NCBI RefSeq assembly: GCF_014650455.1
Contig: NZ_BMUZ01000015.1
Coordinates: 8,257 to 72,256 of the forward strand
Direction of reading: 5' to 3'
DNA: 64,000 nt
DNA from: Streptomyces xanthochromogenes
Lineage (GTDB): Bacteria; Actinomycetota; Actinomycetes; Streptomycetales; Streptomycetaceae
Below are positions 17,730 through 25,389 of this stretch, piece after piece; positions within the stretch are counted from its first letter, which is position 1, and every line of letters begins with the position of its first letter. The position numbers were made by a program, and so were the translations under genes. The notes below the pieces were generated by a model. The model was not told the DNA's origin. It made no database searches and saw nothing but the letters and a program-made list of their open reading frames with translations.

Positions 17730-20338
17730 ACCCAGGTCCGGGGGCGGAATCGGTTGGCCCGTTCCACCAGGTCGATCCTTTCCTCGCCACGCTGTGCGAG
17801 CCGGGCGAGCACCCGGTACGAACGTTCCAGACCGAAGCGCAGGCCTCGCTCGTCCACGTCGCTGCCGAGCAGAACGGTTCTGGTCTGCCCGGCGCCGGTG
17901 CTCCCCGACAGTACCCAGTCCAGGGCGGTGCCCAGGACCTCGGTCGCCAGCTGTTCACGTCGCACGGGGTCGAGACCGAATGCGTCGAGCGCCGCGACCT
18001 GGGCCGCGGCCGCCAACAGGTCGTCGAGCAGCGGGTCGTGGGGCGACCGGCTGCGCAGCCGCGCCCGCACCGCCGCGACCCGGGCCGCCGTGTAGTGGAT
18101 GGAGGCCTCGGGCACCGATTCCAGGGTCCGCACCGCGCCGACGCGGTCCCCGGCCGCGAGCTGCACCCGGGCCAGGCCGAACGCGGCGCTCACATAGCTG
18201 GGGTCGGTCGTCCACACCAGGCGGTAGTACTCGGCCGCGTTGTCGAGCTGGCCGAGCACCTCCGCGCACACGCCGAGGGCGAGCTTGGGCGCGGGCTCGC
18301 CCGGGAACGCGTCGTAGATCGCGTCGAAGGACAGCGCCGCGTTCTCGTTGTCGCCGGTGGCCAGCGAGGTCAGCCCCCGGTACCAGACCACCCGCCAGTC
18401 GTCCGGGAAGTCGGCCTCCAGGGAGTCGAGGGCCTTGTCGGCGGAGACCCGCTCGTTCATGTCGAGCCGGGCCCGCAGCTCGCGCAGCCGGCGCTCGATG
18501 GAGTTGGCCGGGGCCGAGCGCAGCGCCGTGATCAGCTCGGCTGGCGCGGCCGCCATCAGGCCCGCGAGAAACCCCGCGTTGGGGTCGCCCGGGTCCACGT
18601 GCGGCACGGGCAGGGCGAGCGAGGTGCCGCGCGGGTCGAGCGGGGCGAGCACGGGTCCGGCGGGCCGGCCGCCGCCGCTCGTGCCCTCGGCGCGCGGCAC
18701 CGGGACGGCGCCCTGCGTCGCCGGATGGGGAAGGCCGGGCGTGTTCGGCGCGAGGGCGGGCAGCGGAGGGGCGCCGGCCGGAACCGAGGCGAGGGCCGCG
18801 GCGGGTACGGCGGCGGAGGCGAGCGCCTTGCGCGCACGTCGGCCCACCGGCGCCACCCGGGCGCCCAGGCGCGAGACGTCCCCGCTCTGCGTGGCGAACA
18901 ACTTCGTGTCGGTGACGCGCAGTTCGGTGCCGAACAGGGTGGAGAGGGCGGGCCTCGGGCGGCCCGTCTGGAGCGCCACGACCTCCCGCAGCACCCCCGT
19001 CAGCTGCTCCGCCATCTCCTGTGCGGAGGCGAACCGGCGGGCCGGGTCGGGGTCGGTGGCCCGCACCAGGAACCGGTAGAACGACTCGTACTGCCGGAAC
19101 ACGTCGATGTTGTCGGGGTCGGGCAGGCTGTCCGCGTAGACGTTGGTGTAGCCCTGGAAGTCGAAGCTGAGCACCGCGAGCGTGCGGGCCACCGTGTACA
19201 GGTCGGAGGCGACCGAGGGCCCGACCTCGGCGACCTCGGGGGCCTGGTAGCCGACCGTGCCGTAGATCGCCGACTCGTCGTCGTCCATCCGGCGCACCGC
19301 GCCCATGTCGATCAGCTTCAGCTGGTCCTCGGTCTGGATCGCGTTGTCGACCTTGAAGTCGCAGTACAGCAGGTTGCGGCTGTGCAGATGACCGAGCGCC
19401 TCCAGGGCCTCGATGCCGTACGCGCAGGCCTGCTCCACCGGCAACGGATCGCGCTTGCCCGCCGTGGTGCGGCGCTCGTTGGCGATCTCCTTGAGCGACT
19501 TGCCGCCGACGTACTCCATGACGATGTAGCCGTCGAGCGAGCCGGTGCGCTGGTCGAGGTGCTCCACGAAGTTGTAGATCCGCACGATGTTGGAGTGCTC
19601 GATCTCGGCGAGGAAGCGCCGCTCGGAGATCGCCGCCGCCATCGCGTCCTGGTCGCCGGTGTCGAGCAGGCCCTTGAGGACCACCCAGCGGTCGGAGACC
19701 GCACGGTCCACCGCGAGGTAGACCCAGCCGAGCCCGCCGTGCGCCAGACAGCCCACCACCTCGTACTGGCCGCGCACGATGTCGCCGGCCCGCAGCTTCG
19801 GCACGAAGGAGTACGGATGGCCGCACTTGGTGCAGAAGCCCTCGGTACGCCCGGGGCGGTCCCCGCGCGAACGGCCCACCTGCGCCCCGCAGTCCGAGCG
19901 CGAGCAGAACCGCTTGCGCTCGGGAACCTCCGGGTGCTCCATCACCGCCGAGCGCGGATCGGGCCGTGGGACCTGCGGCACCGACACCAGGCCGGCGCCG
20001 AGCCGGCTGCGCGCCGATGAGCCGGTCGAGGCGCCCGAGCTGCGCACCGACACCGACCGCGAGGTGGCCGAGCCGCTCAGCGAGGACAGGCGCCCGGAGA
20101 CCGAGCGCCGCGAGGTGGAGGACCGCGAGGAGCGGGCCGAGGCGCGCGAGGAGGCGCGCGAGGACTGCGAGGCCGAGCGGTGACCGCCGCCGGTGATCCC
20201 GGTCGGCGGTGAGGAGACCATGCCCGTCGGCGAGACGACCGGGGCGAGCCCGCAGGTGTCGCAGTACAGCTCCCCGCCGCCCATGTCCTCGTACGAACCC
20301 GTGCAACCGGGGCGCTGGCACTGGGTGTTCTCGCTCAT
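17726..20338 (-). CDS. pknG: PknG-type Ser/Thr protein kinase with zinc ribbons and TPRs
   Basis: Soluble kinase, 870 residues. Two Cys4 knuckles flank a Ser/Arg-rich linker: C7, C12, C26, C29 and C145, C150, C169, C172. The kinase domain runs ~185-470 with glycine loop AHGGLGWVYLA, catalytic Lys222 in VVLKGL, Glu245, the catalytic loop YCDFKVDN (D327, K329, N332; a non-RD kinase) and DMG instead of DFG (D344). These deviations match PknG. A Pro/Ala-rich linker and a helical TPR region (~620-870) follow. In mycobacteria PknG answers amino-acid availability through GlnX/GlnH and controls glutamate metabolism via GarA; here glnX and glnH are upstream in the same run. ATG overlaps the preceding stop (ATGA). 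Confidence 0.93.
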   Translation of the reverse strand: MSENTQCQRPGCTGSYEDMGGGELYCDTCGLAPVVSPTGMVSSPPTGITGGGHRSASQSSRASSRASARSSRSSTSRRSVSGRLSSLSGSATSRSVSVRSSGASTGSSARSRLGAGLVSVPQVPRPDPRSAVMEHPEVPERKRFCSRSDCGAQVGRSRGDRPGRTEGFCTKCGHPYSFVPKLRAGDIVRGQYEVVGCLAHGGLGWVYLAVDRAVSDRWVVLKGLLDTGDQDAMAAAISERRFLAEIEHSNIVRIYNFVEHLDQRTGSLDGYIVMEYVGGKSLKEIANERRTTAGKRDPLPVEQACAYGIEALEALGHLHSRNLLYCDFKVDNAIQTEDQLKLIDMGAVRRMDDDESAIYGTVGYQAPEVAEVGPSVASDLYTVARTLAVLSFDFQGYTNVYADSLPDPDNIDVFRQYESFYRFLVRATDPDPARRFASAQEMAEQLTGVLREVVALQTGRPRPALSTLFGTELRVTDTKLFATQSGDVSRLGARVAPVGRRARKALASAAVPAAALASVPAGAPPLPALAPNTPGLPHPATQGAVPVPRAEGTSGGGRPAGPVLAPLDPRGTSLALPVPHVDPGDPNAGFLAGLMAAAPAELITALRSAPANSIERRLRELRARLDMNERVSADKALDSLEADFPDDWRVVWYRGLTSLATGDNENAALSFDAIYDAFPGEPAPKLALGVCAEVLGQLDNAAEYYRLVWTTDPSYVSAAFGLARVQLAAGDRVGAVRTLESVPEASIHYTAARVAAVRARLRSRSPHDPLLDDLLAAAAQVAALDAFGLDPVRREQLATEVLGTALDWVLSGSTGAGQTRTVLLGSDVDERGLRFGLERSYRVLARLAQRGEERIDLVERANRFRPRTWV

Positions 20339-21666
20339 GATTCCCCCCTCTGGTCGACGGGCCCGGGATTTCTCGGGACCAGGACGTCCGCGGCCGCCCG
20401 CTGATAACGCAGCACCGCCTCTTCGGCGACGCGCAGATCGCAGGGCGCCGACCACAGCATCCGGCGCGCCGCGTCGTAGCGCTCGATCAGGAACGGGTCC
20501 TCGGCCAAGCCGTGCCGGGCCACCTTCGCCTTGTACGCGTCCAGCCTGCCGCGCAGCTCCGCGCGGACCGCGAGCGGCGCGGTGACCGCGGTCAACGACT
20601 CGCGGGCGCGCAGCAGTTCGTCCTCGGCCTCCTGTTCCAGGGATTCGAGGAGCGGCGACAGGCGGTGCCACTGGGAGTGCCTGCGGTACTCGGCGGCGGT
20701 GGCCAGCTGTTCCTGGAGCGCGATGGAGGGGCCGCTCACGGCGGGCACCTCACTGGCCGCGATCTTCGCGAGGACCTCGCCGCGCGCCGAGCGGGCCTCG
20801 GCCAGCGTGCGGTCCGCCCGGGACAGCACGTCCCGCAGCCGGATCAGCCGCTGCTCGGCATCCTGACGGACCGTCAGGACCGCGTCGATCTCCCGCCGGA
20901 CGTCCTCCAGGGCGCGGGCCGCCCGGTCGTAGCGCCCGGTGTCGGGGCGGCCGCCGCCCGGCGCGGAGCTGCCCGGGGCGGGCACCCAGAACGCCAGCGG
21001 GTCGGAGATCACCTGGGCGCGCAGCTCGGTCAGCTCGGCCGTGATCGACTCCAGGTCGTCGCCCGAGGGGTGCTCGCCGGGCCGTACGCCCACCGAGTGC
21101 GCGAGACCCCGGGTGCGGTGCAGCTCGGCGGCCAGCAGGTCTATCCGCGCGGGCAGCGCCGACCACACCGCGTCGGCGGCGACCACCAGGTCGAGCGAGC
21201 GCGCGTACAGCTCGTTCATCCGGTCGACCAGTTCGGCGAGCGTGAAGCGCTCGGTGAGCTTCGCCGGGCCGCCGGCCAGGGTGGGCGCGCCGTGCAGGGC
21301 GGCGCCCGACAGCGTCACCGACTCGCCCCGCAGCCGCTCGGTCAGTTCCACCAGGTCCTCACGGCCGGGCCAGCGCCGCCGGGAGCGCAGCTCACGGGTG
21401 GCTTCGAGAGCCGCCGAGTACGCGTCGAAGTACCCCCAGAGCAGGGATATCGACTGCTCGGTGGCCGCCCAGCGCTCCTTGGTGACGCCGGTCAGGTCGG
21501 CGCCTTCCAGGAGCCTGCGCCCGGCATGGTCCTGGAGGGCGAGCAGCGAGGACTCCACGGCCTCGTGCTCGGCGCCGAGGCGTGCCAGGGCACGGTCGAC
21601 CTCGTCCCGGTCCATGACCGGCTCCGGGGGTCCCCCGGTGGAGCTGGGGGAGGATCCCGCGCCCAT
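20335..21666 (-). CDS. Coiled-coil protein of the glnX-glnH-pknG cluster
   Basis: I do not recognise a named family. The 443-residue protein is mostly long charged helices (for example residues ~20-130 and 240-420, with runs such as ALEDVRREIDAVLTVRQDAEQRLIRLRDVLSRADRTL) and a central helical GEHPSGDDLESITAELTELRAQVISDPLAFW segment. It has no signal peptide or membrane helix. It sits between glnH and pknG and overlaps the pknG start by 4 nt (ATGA), so its product is made with the kinase and could be a scaffold linking the membrane sensor to PknG. That role is inference only. Confidence 0.8.
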   Translation of the reverse strand: MGAGSSPSSTGGPPEPVMDRDEVDRALARLGAEHEAVESSLLALQDHAGRRLLEGADLTGVTKERWAATEQSISLLWGYFDAYSAALEATRELRSRRRWPGREDLVELTERLRGESVTLSGAALHGAPTLAGGPAKLTERFTLAELVDRMNELYARSLDLVVAADAVWSALPARIDLLAAELHRTRGLAHSVGVRPGEHPSGDDLESITAELTELRAQVISDPLAFWVPAPGSSAPGGGRPDTGRYDRAARALEDVRREIDAVLTVRQDAEQRLIRLRDVLSRADRTLAEARSARGEVLAKIAASEVPAVSGPSIALQEQLATAAEYRRHSQWHRLSPLLESLEQEAEDELLRARESLTAVTAPLAVRAELRGRLDAYKAKVARHGLAEDPFLIERYDAARRMLWSAPCDLRVAEEAVLRYQRAAADVLVPRNPGPVDQRGES

Positions 21667-21710
21667 CGATCACCTCTCCGCTCGTTGGTACGACTGTGCC
21701 GTCAACTGGC

Positions 21711-22826
21711 TCATCCTGTCCGGTACTTGGGGCCGGGCGGACTCGATATGCCCGGCAGGTCCGCCGCGAGCCACTTGCGGTAGGCCGTCATCCAGGGGCT
21801 GTTGGCCCCGCCGCTGCGGTAGTCCACCAGGACCTGGTTGATCCGCTGCACCAGATCGGTGTTGCCGAGCTTGACGGCGACGCCGTAGTACTCCGTGGTG
21901 AACGGGCTGCCCTTCAGCTGCACCGCCGGGTCCTGGGCGGCCTGGCCCGCGGCGAGCGCGTTGTCCGTGACGACCGCGTCCACCAGGTTCTGCTGGAGGC
22001 GGACCAGGCAGTCGAGCTGGTTGGGGACCGTGAAGTCCTGGTAGTCGGCGCCGTGCGCGTCTGCCTTGAGGGCGTCGAAGGCGGTGGAGCCCGCCGCCAC
22101 ACAGACCCGCTTGCCCTTGAGGGAGTCGTCGAAGCCGGTGATCGCGGAGGTCTTGGGGGCGAGGACCTGCTGGCCCGCCTCGAAGTAGGCGGTGGAGAAC
22201 GAGGCCTGCTTGATGCGGGCGCAGTTGACGGTCATCGTGCGCACCACCACGTCCACCGTGCCGTTCTGGAGCGCGGGGATGCGCTGGCTGGTGGGGATGG
22301 CGCGGTAGATGACCGCGTTCTCGTCGCCCAGGATGTTCTTCGCTATCGCCTTCACCAGGTCGATGTCGAAGCCTTCGAGGGTGCGGGTCGCCGGATTGCG
22401 GTAGCCCCAGCGGAAGCTGTTCTGGTCGACGCCCGCGATCAGCTTGCCGCGCCGCTTGATGGCGTCGATGTTCGGCCCGTCCGCCGACGACGGGGACAGG
22501 CTCGCCTCCGGGTCCTTGCAGTCGTCGGCCTTCGCCTGCACGGCCCGCGCGACGCCGGGGCCGGCGATCGTGGCCGCGTCGGCCGCGTCGCCGTGCCGGG
22601 CCAGCGGGAAGAGCGCGCCGGCCGCGACCGCCAGGGCAAGGGCCATCCCGGCCACCCCGCCCCAGCCGCGCAGCCGCCCGGGCCCGCGCCGCTCGGCGCG
22701 GGGGGCCCGGCCCGTGCCGGGGGCGGCCGGAAGTGCCGGTTCCGTCGAGCCGTTCGCGCCGCTCATCGCGACCCCTCTCGCCGATGCGCCGCTCGCGCGT
22801 CCGTCGCCGCTGTCCATGCCGCTCAC
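21711..22826 (-). CDS. glnH: Glutamate/aspartate-type solute-binding protein (GlnH-like)
   Basis: Extracytoplasmic amino-acid-binding protein of the SBP_bac_3 family. After ~52 cytoplasmic residues rich in Pro/Ala/Arg there is one membrane helix (GGVAGMALALAVAAGALFPLA, ~56-76). The binding domain follows, with typical motifs KLIAGVDQNSFRWGYRNPATRTLEGFDIDLVKAIAKNI, YRAIPTSQRIPALQNGTVDVVV and KRVCVAAGSTAFDAL. Unlike the mycobacterial lipoprotein GlnH, I see no lipobox cysteine, so it is probably held by an N-terminal signal anchor. In mycobacteria GlnH binds Asp/Glu and signals through GlnX to PknG. GTG at 22826 overlaps the glnX stop (GTGA); an ATG at 22817 is an alternative. Confidence 0.88.
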   Translation of the reverse strand: MSGMDSGDGRASGASARGVAMSGANGSTEPALPAAPGTGRAPRAERRGPGRLRGWGGVAGMALALAVAAGALFPLARHGDAADAATIAGPGVARAVQAKADDCKDPEASLSPSSADGPNIDAIKRRGKLIAGVDQNSFRWGYRNPATRTLEGFDIDLVKAIAKNILGDENAVIYRAIPTSQRIPALQNGTVDVVVRTMTVNCARIKQASFSTAYFEAGQQVLAPKTSAITGFDDSLKGKRVCVAAGSTAFDALKADAHGADYQDFTVPNQLDCLVRLQQNLVDAVVTDNALAAGQAAQDPAVQLKGSPFTTEYYGVAVKLGNTDLVQRINQVLVDYRSGGANSPWMTAYRKWLAADLPGISSPPGPKYRTG

Positions 22827-24217
22827 CTGTACTCCGCGAGCCTGCGGCTGATGCCGACGCCGGCGCCGGCGGCCGCGAGCACCGCGAGCAGTGCCGCCCC
22901 CAGCGGGAGGCCGGTCAGGGCGCCGTGCCCGTCGGACGCGGCCGTGGTGAACTGGGCCTGCTCATGGGCGATCGCCGAGTCGAGCTCCTTGTCCACCTGG
23001 TCGAAGCACTCGCCGGTGGAGCCCTTCGCGCCGAGGACCTGGGTCAGCGCGCCGTCGTAGTCGCCGCTGTCGTCCGTCTTGCGGGCCGCCGTGTGGCGCT
23101 TCTTCCACTCGTTCATGTCGCCGACGGCCTTCACGACGGGTTCCTGGCCCGCCGAGTCGTCGGCGAGGTCCTTGGCGGCGCCGAGCTTGTCGGTCAGGGA
23201 CGCCATCTCCTTGGTGAACTCCGCCTCGTACAGGTCCTTGCCGTCCTGGGTGAGCACCGCGCCCCGGGCCACCAGCGTCAGGTTCTCGTTGGCGCGGGCC
23301 TGCAGGGAGCTGATCCGGGCGTCGTTGAGGACCTTCAGGGACTCCTGGCCGTGCGCCCGCGAGGTCGACAGGTCGGAGGAGGCCACCGCGTGCCCCACCA
23401 CCAGCCAGAGCAGCACCACCGTGGAGGCCGCGGTCGCGGCGAGCAGGCCGTGGTTGAACACCCGGTTGGTGCGCAGGTAGTTGCGGCGCTGGACCGCGAC
23501 GAGGCCGCCGAGCGCCACCAGGCCGAGCGCGATCGCCGCGTACGGCCAGGTGTCCGCCTGGTCGTAGTCGTCGTAGAGGCGGCCCGTCTCGGCCTCGTAC
23601 AGCTTCTGGGCCGCGGGCAGCAGGCTGGTGCTCATCTTCTGGTTGGCGAAGCGCAGATAGGCGCCGCCGACCGGGAAGCCCTGCCGGTTGTTGGCGCGCG
23701 CCTGCTCGACCAGGCCGTTGTAGAGCGGCAGTTGCTCGTTCAGGGTGGCTATCTGCTGGGCCGACTCGGCGGACCCCGAGGTGTTCGCTGCCGCCTTGAC
23801 CAGCAGCCGGGAGGCGGTCGAGATGTCCGTGTCGTACCGCTTGCGCACGTCCACCGGCTCCTGGCCGCCCGCCAGGAACCCGCTCGCGGCCGCCGTGTCG
23901 GCGTCGGCCAGGGAGCGGTAGATGGAGGCGGCGTCCGCGCTCAGCGGCTGGCTGCGGCTCACCACGTCGCTCGCCGCGGCCGACCGGTCCGAGACCTCCC
24001 AGGCGGTGATCCCGCCGAAGGCCACGACGAGCACCGCCACCACCGCGCCCATGATCCACAGGCGGCCGGGCTCGGTCGTCGCGGCGGCGCGCAGCCGCTC
24101 CCGCGTCTCGGCCCAGGCCCGGCGCGTGCCGGGCCGTGGCTGTGGCTGCGGCTGTGGCGCGGACCGGGCCGCGGACTCCCGCGTCTCCGGTTCGCGCACG
24201 TTCGGCGGATTCGCCAC
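22823..24217 (-). CDS. glnX: Four-helix membrane sensor GlnX
   Basis: Membrane protein proposed to pass the GlnH amino-acid signal to PknG. The 464-residue protein has a Pro/Gln-rich cytoplasmic N terminus, TM1 (~53-73, LWIMGAVVAVLVVAFGGIT), an extracytoplasmic helical domain, TM2 (YAAIALGLVALGGLVAV), a short loop, TM3 (LLAATAASTVVLLWLVVGHA), a second extracytoplasmic helical domain and TM4 near the C terminus (GLPLGAALLAVLAAAGAGV). This two-lobed, four-TM layout matches mycobacterial GlnX. GTG at 24217 has a strong GAGGGGGAGG upstream. It is the first gene of the cluster. Confidence 0.87.
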   Translation of the reverse strand: MANPPNVREPETRESAARSAPQPQPQPRPGTRRAWAETRERLRAAATTEPGRLWIMGAVVAVLVVAFGGITAWEVSDRSAAASDVVSRSQPLSADAASIYRSLADADTAAASGFLAGGQEPVDVRKRYDTDISTASRLLVKAAANTSGSAESAQQIATLNEQLPLYNGLVEQARANNRQGFPVGGAYLRFANQKMSTSLLPAAQKLYEAETGRLYDDYDQADTWPYAAIALGLVALGGLVAVQRRNYLRTNRVFNHGLLAATAASTVVLLWLVVGHAVASSDLSTSRAHGQESLKVLNDARISSLQARANENLTLVARGAVLTQDGKDLYEAEFTKEMASLTDKLGAAKDLADDSAGQEPVVKAVGDMNEWKKRHTAARKTDDSGDYDGALTQVLGAKGSTGECFDQVDKELDSAIAHEQAQFTTAASDGHGALTGLPLGAALLAVLAAAGAGVGISRRLAEYR

Positions 24218-24264
24218 CTGACCTCCCCCTCGGTCGCTGCCTAGGCAGTATGGCCGCAGGGACC

Positions 24265-24289
24265 GACAACCATCCAGGGTTGTCTGGAT
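24265..24289 (-). promoter_or_regulatory. Overlapping inverted repeats upstream of glnX
   Basis: A perfect 7 bp inverted repeat GACAACC (24265-24271) / GGTTGTC (24278-24284) with a 6 nt spacer overlaps a second one, ATCCAG (24272-24277) / CTGGAT (24284-24289). It lies about 50-70 nt upstream of the glnX start in the 197 nt gap before csnK. This is a candidate operator or leader hairpin for the signalling cluster; no protein is assigned to it. Confidence 0.5.
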
Positions 24290-24414
24290 CTTGTTACCTG
24301 CCGCTCGCGCCCCTCGGGGTGTCCGGCGGGCCCCCTCGCCCCCGTCCTGCGTCCCCACCATGTATACGCGGTGGCGATCCCGTCGGTTCCCCGGGGCCCC
24401 GCCCGTTTTCGGGG

Positions 24415-25389
24415 CTAGGCGTACTGGCCCCGCAGCCGCGCGTGGACGCCGGCGGGTGCCGACAGGTGGTCGAGGCCGAGCAGCCCCGCGCCGAGCACCG
24501 GCGAGGCGGTCACCACGAGCGGCTCCGCCTTGGGCGCCCGGACCGCGAGCAACTCGCGTACGCCGTCGTGGAGTTGCGGATGGCGGGCCGCGAGCACGCC
24601 GCCTCCGAGCAGTACCGGCGTCGGCACGTCGAGCAGATCGAGCCGGTCCAGGGCGACCGTCGCGAGCGCCACGATCTCCTCGGCCTGCCGGTCGACCAGG
24701 GAGCGCGCCACCGCGTCCCCGGCCGCCGCGACCTCGAACAGCACCGGGCTCAGCTCGTGGCGGCGCGCGAACGGGAGCCTGCCCAGGTGCAGTGCCTCGA
24801 TCAGCTCGTACATCGAGGCGAGCCCGAAGTGGGCGGGCAGCGCGGCCGCGAGGGCGGTCGGGGTGCCCCGGCCGTCCTCGGCGCGCGCCGCGAAGAACAG
24901 CGCCTCCTCGGCGAGGCCGCCGCCCCCGCCCCAGTCGCCGGAGATCCTTCCGATCGCGGGGAAACGGGCGGTGCGCCCGTCCGGGGTCATGCCGACGCAG
25001 TTGATGCCCGCGCCGCACACCACCGCGACCCCGCGCGGCTCGGCGCCGCACGGCAGCCCGGCGCGCAGTATCGCGAAGGTGTCGTTGTACACCCGCACCG
25101 ACCCGCCCCAGCCGCGCGCCTCCAGGGCGGCCGCCAACTCCCGTTCCTCCACGGGCAGATCGGCGTTGGCCAGACACGCCGAGACGTGGGCGACCCGCAG
25201 CGGCCCGGGGACCCGGGAGGCGAGGTGGGCCTCCTCCACCGCGGCGGCCAGCGTGCGCAGGGCCGCCTCGACGCCCACCGCCGGCGGCCGGAAGCCGCCG
25301 CCCCGGGCGGCGCCGAGCACCGTGCCGTCCGCGTCGATCAGGGCCACGTCGGTCTTGCTGTTGCCGGCGTCGATCGCCAGCACACTCAT
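24415..25389 (-). CDS. csnK: N-acetylglucosamine/glucosamine kinase-like ATPase (BadF/BadG family)
   Basis: Phosphorylates the amino sugar released inside the cell. The 324-residue protein has the ASKHA fold: VLAIDAGNSKTDVALIDADG (phosphate 1), VVCGAGINCVGM (phosphate 2), RISGDWGGGGGLAEEAL and a C-terminal VLLGGGVLA adenosine motif. It is the final gene of the operon csnR-csnE-csnF-csnG-csnH-csnK described in Streptomyces for glucosamine oligosaccharide use. ATG at 25389 overlaps the csnH stop (ATGA); a GTG at 25395 is a less likely start. The exact sugar is inferred from operon content. Confidence 0.88.
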   Translation of the reverse strand: MSVLAIDAGNSKTDVALIDADGTVLGAARGGGFRPPAVGVEAALRTLAAAVEEAHLASRVPGPLRVAHVSACLANADLPVEERELAAALEARGWGGSVRVYNDTFAILRAGLPCGAEPRGVAVVCGAGINCVGMTPDGRTARFPAIGRISGDWGGGGGLAEEALFFAARAEDGRGTPTALAAALPAHFGLASMYELIEALHLGRLPFARRHELSPVLFEVAAAGDAVARSLVDRQAEEIVALATVALDRLDLLDVPTPVLLGGGVLAARHPQLHDGVRELLAVRAPKAEPLVVTASPVLGAGLLGLDHLSAPAGVHARLRGQYA

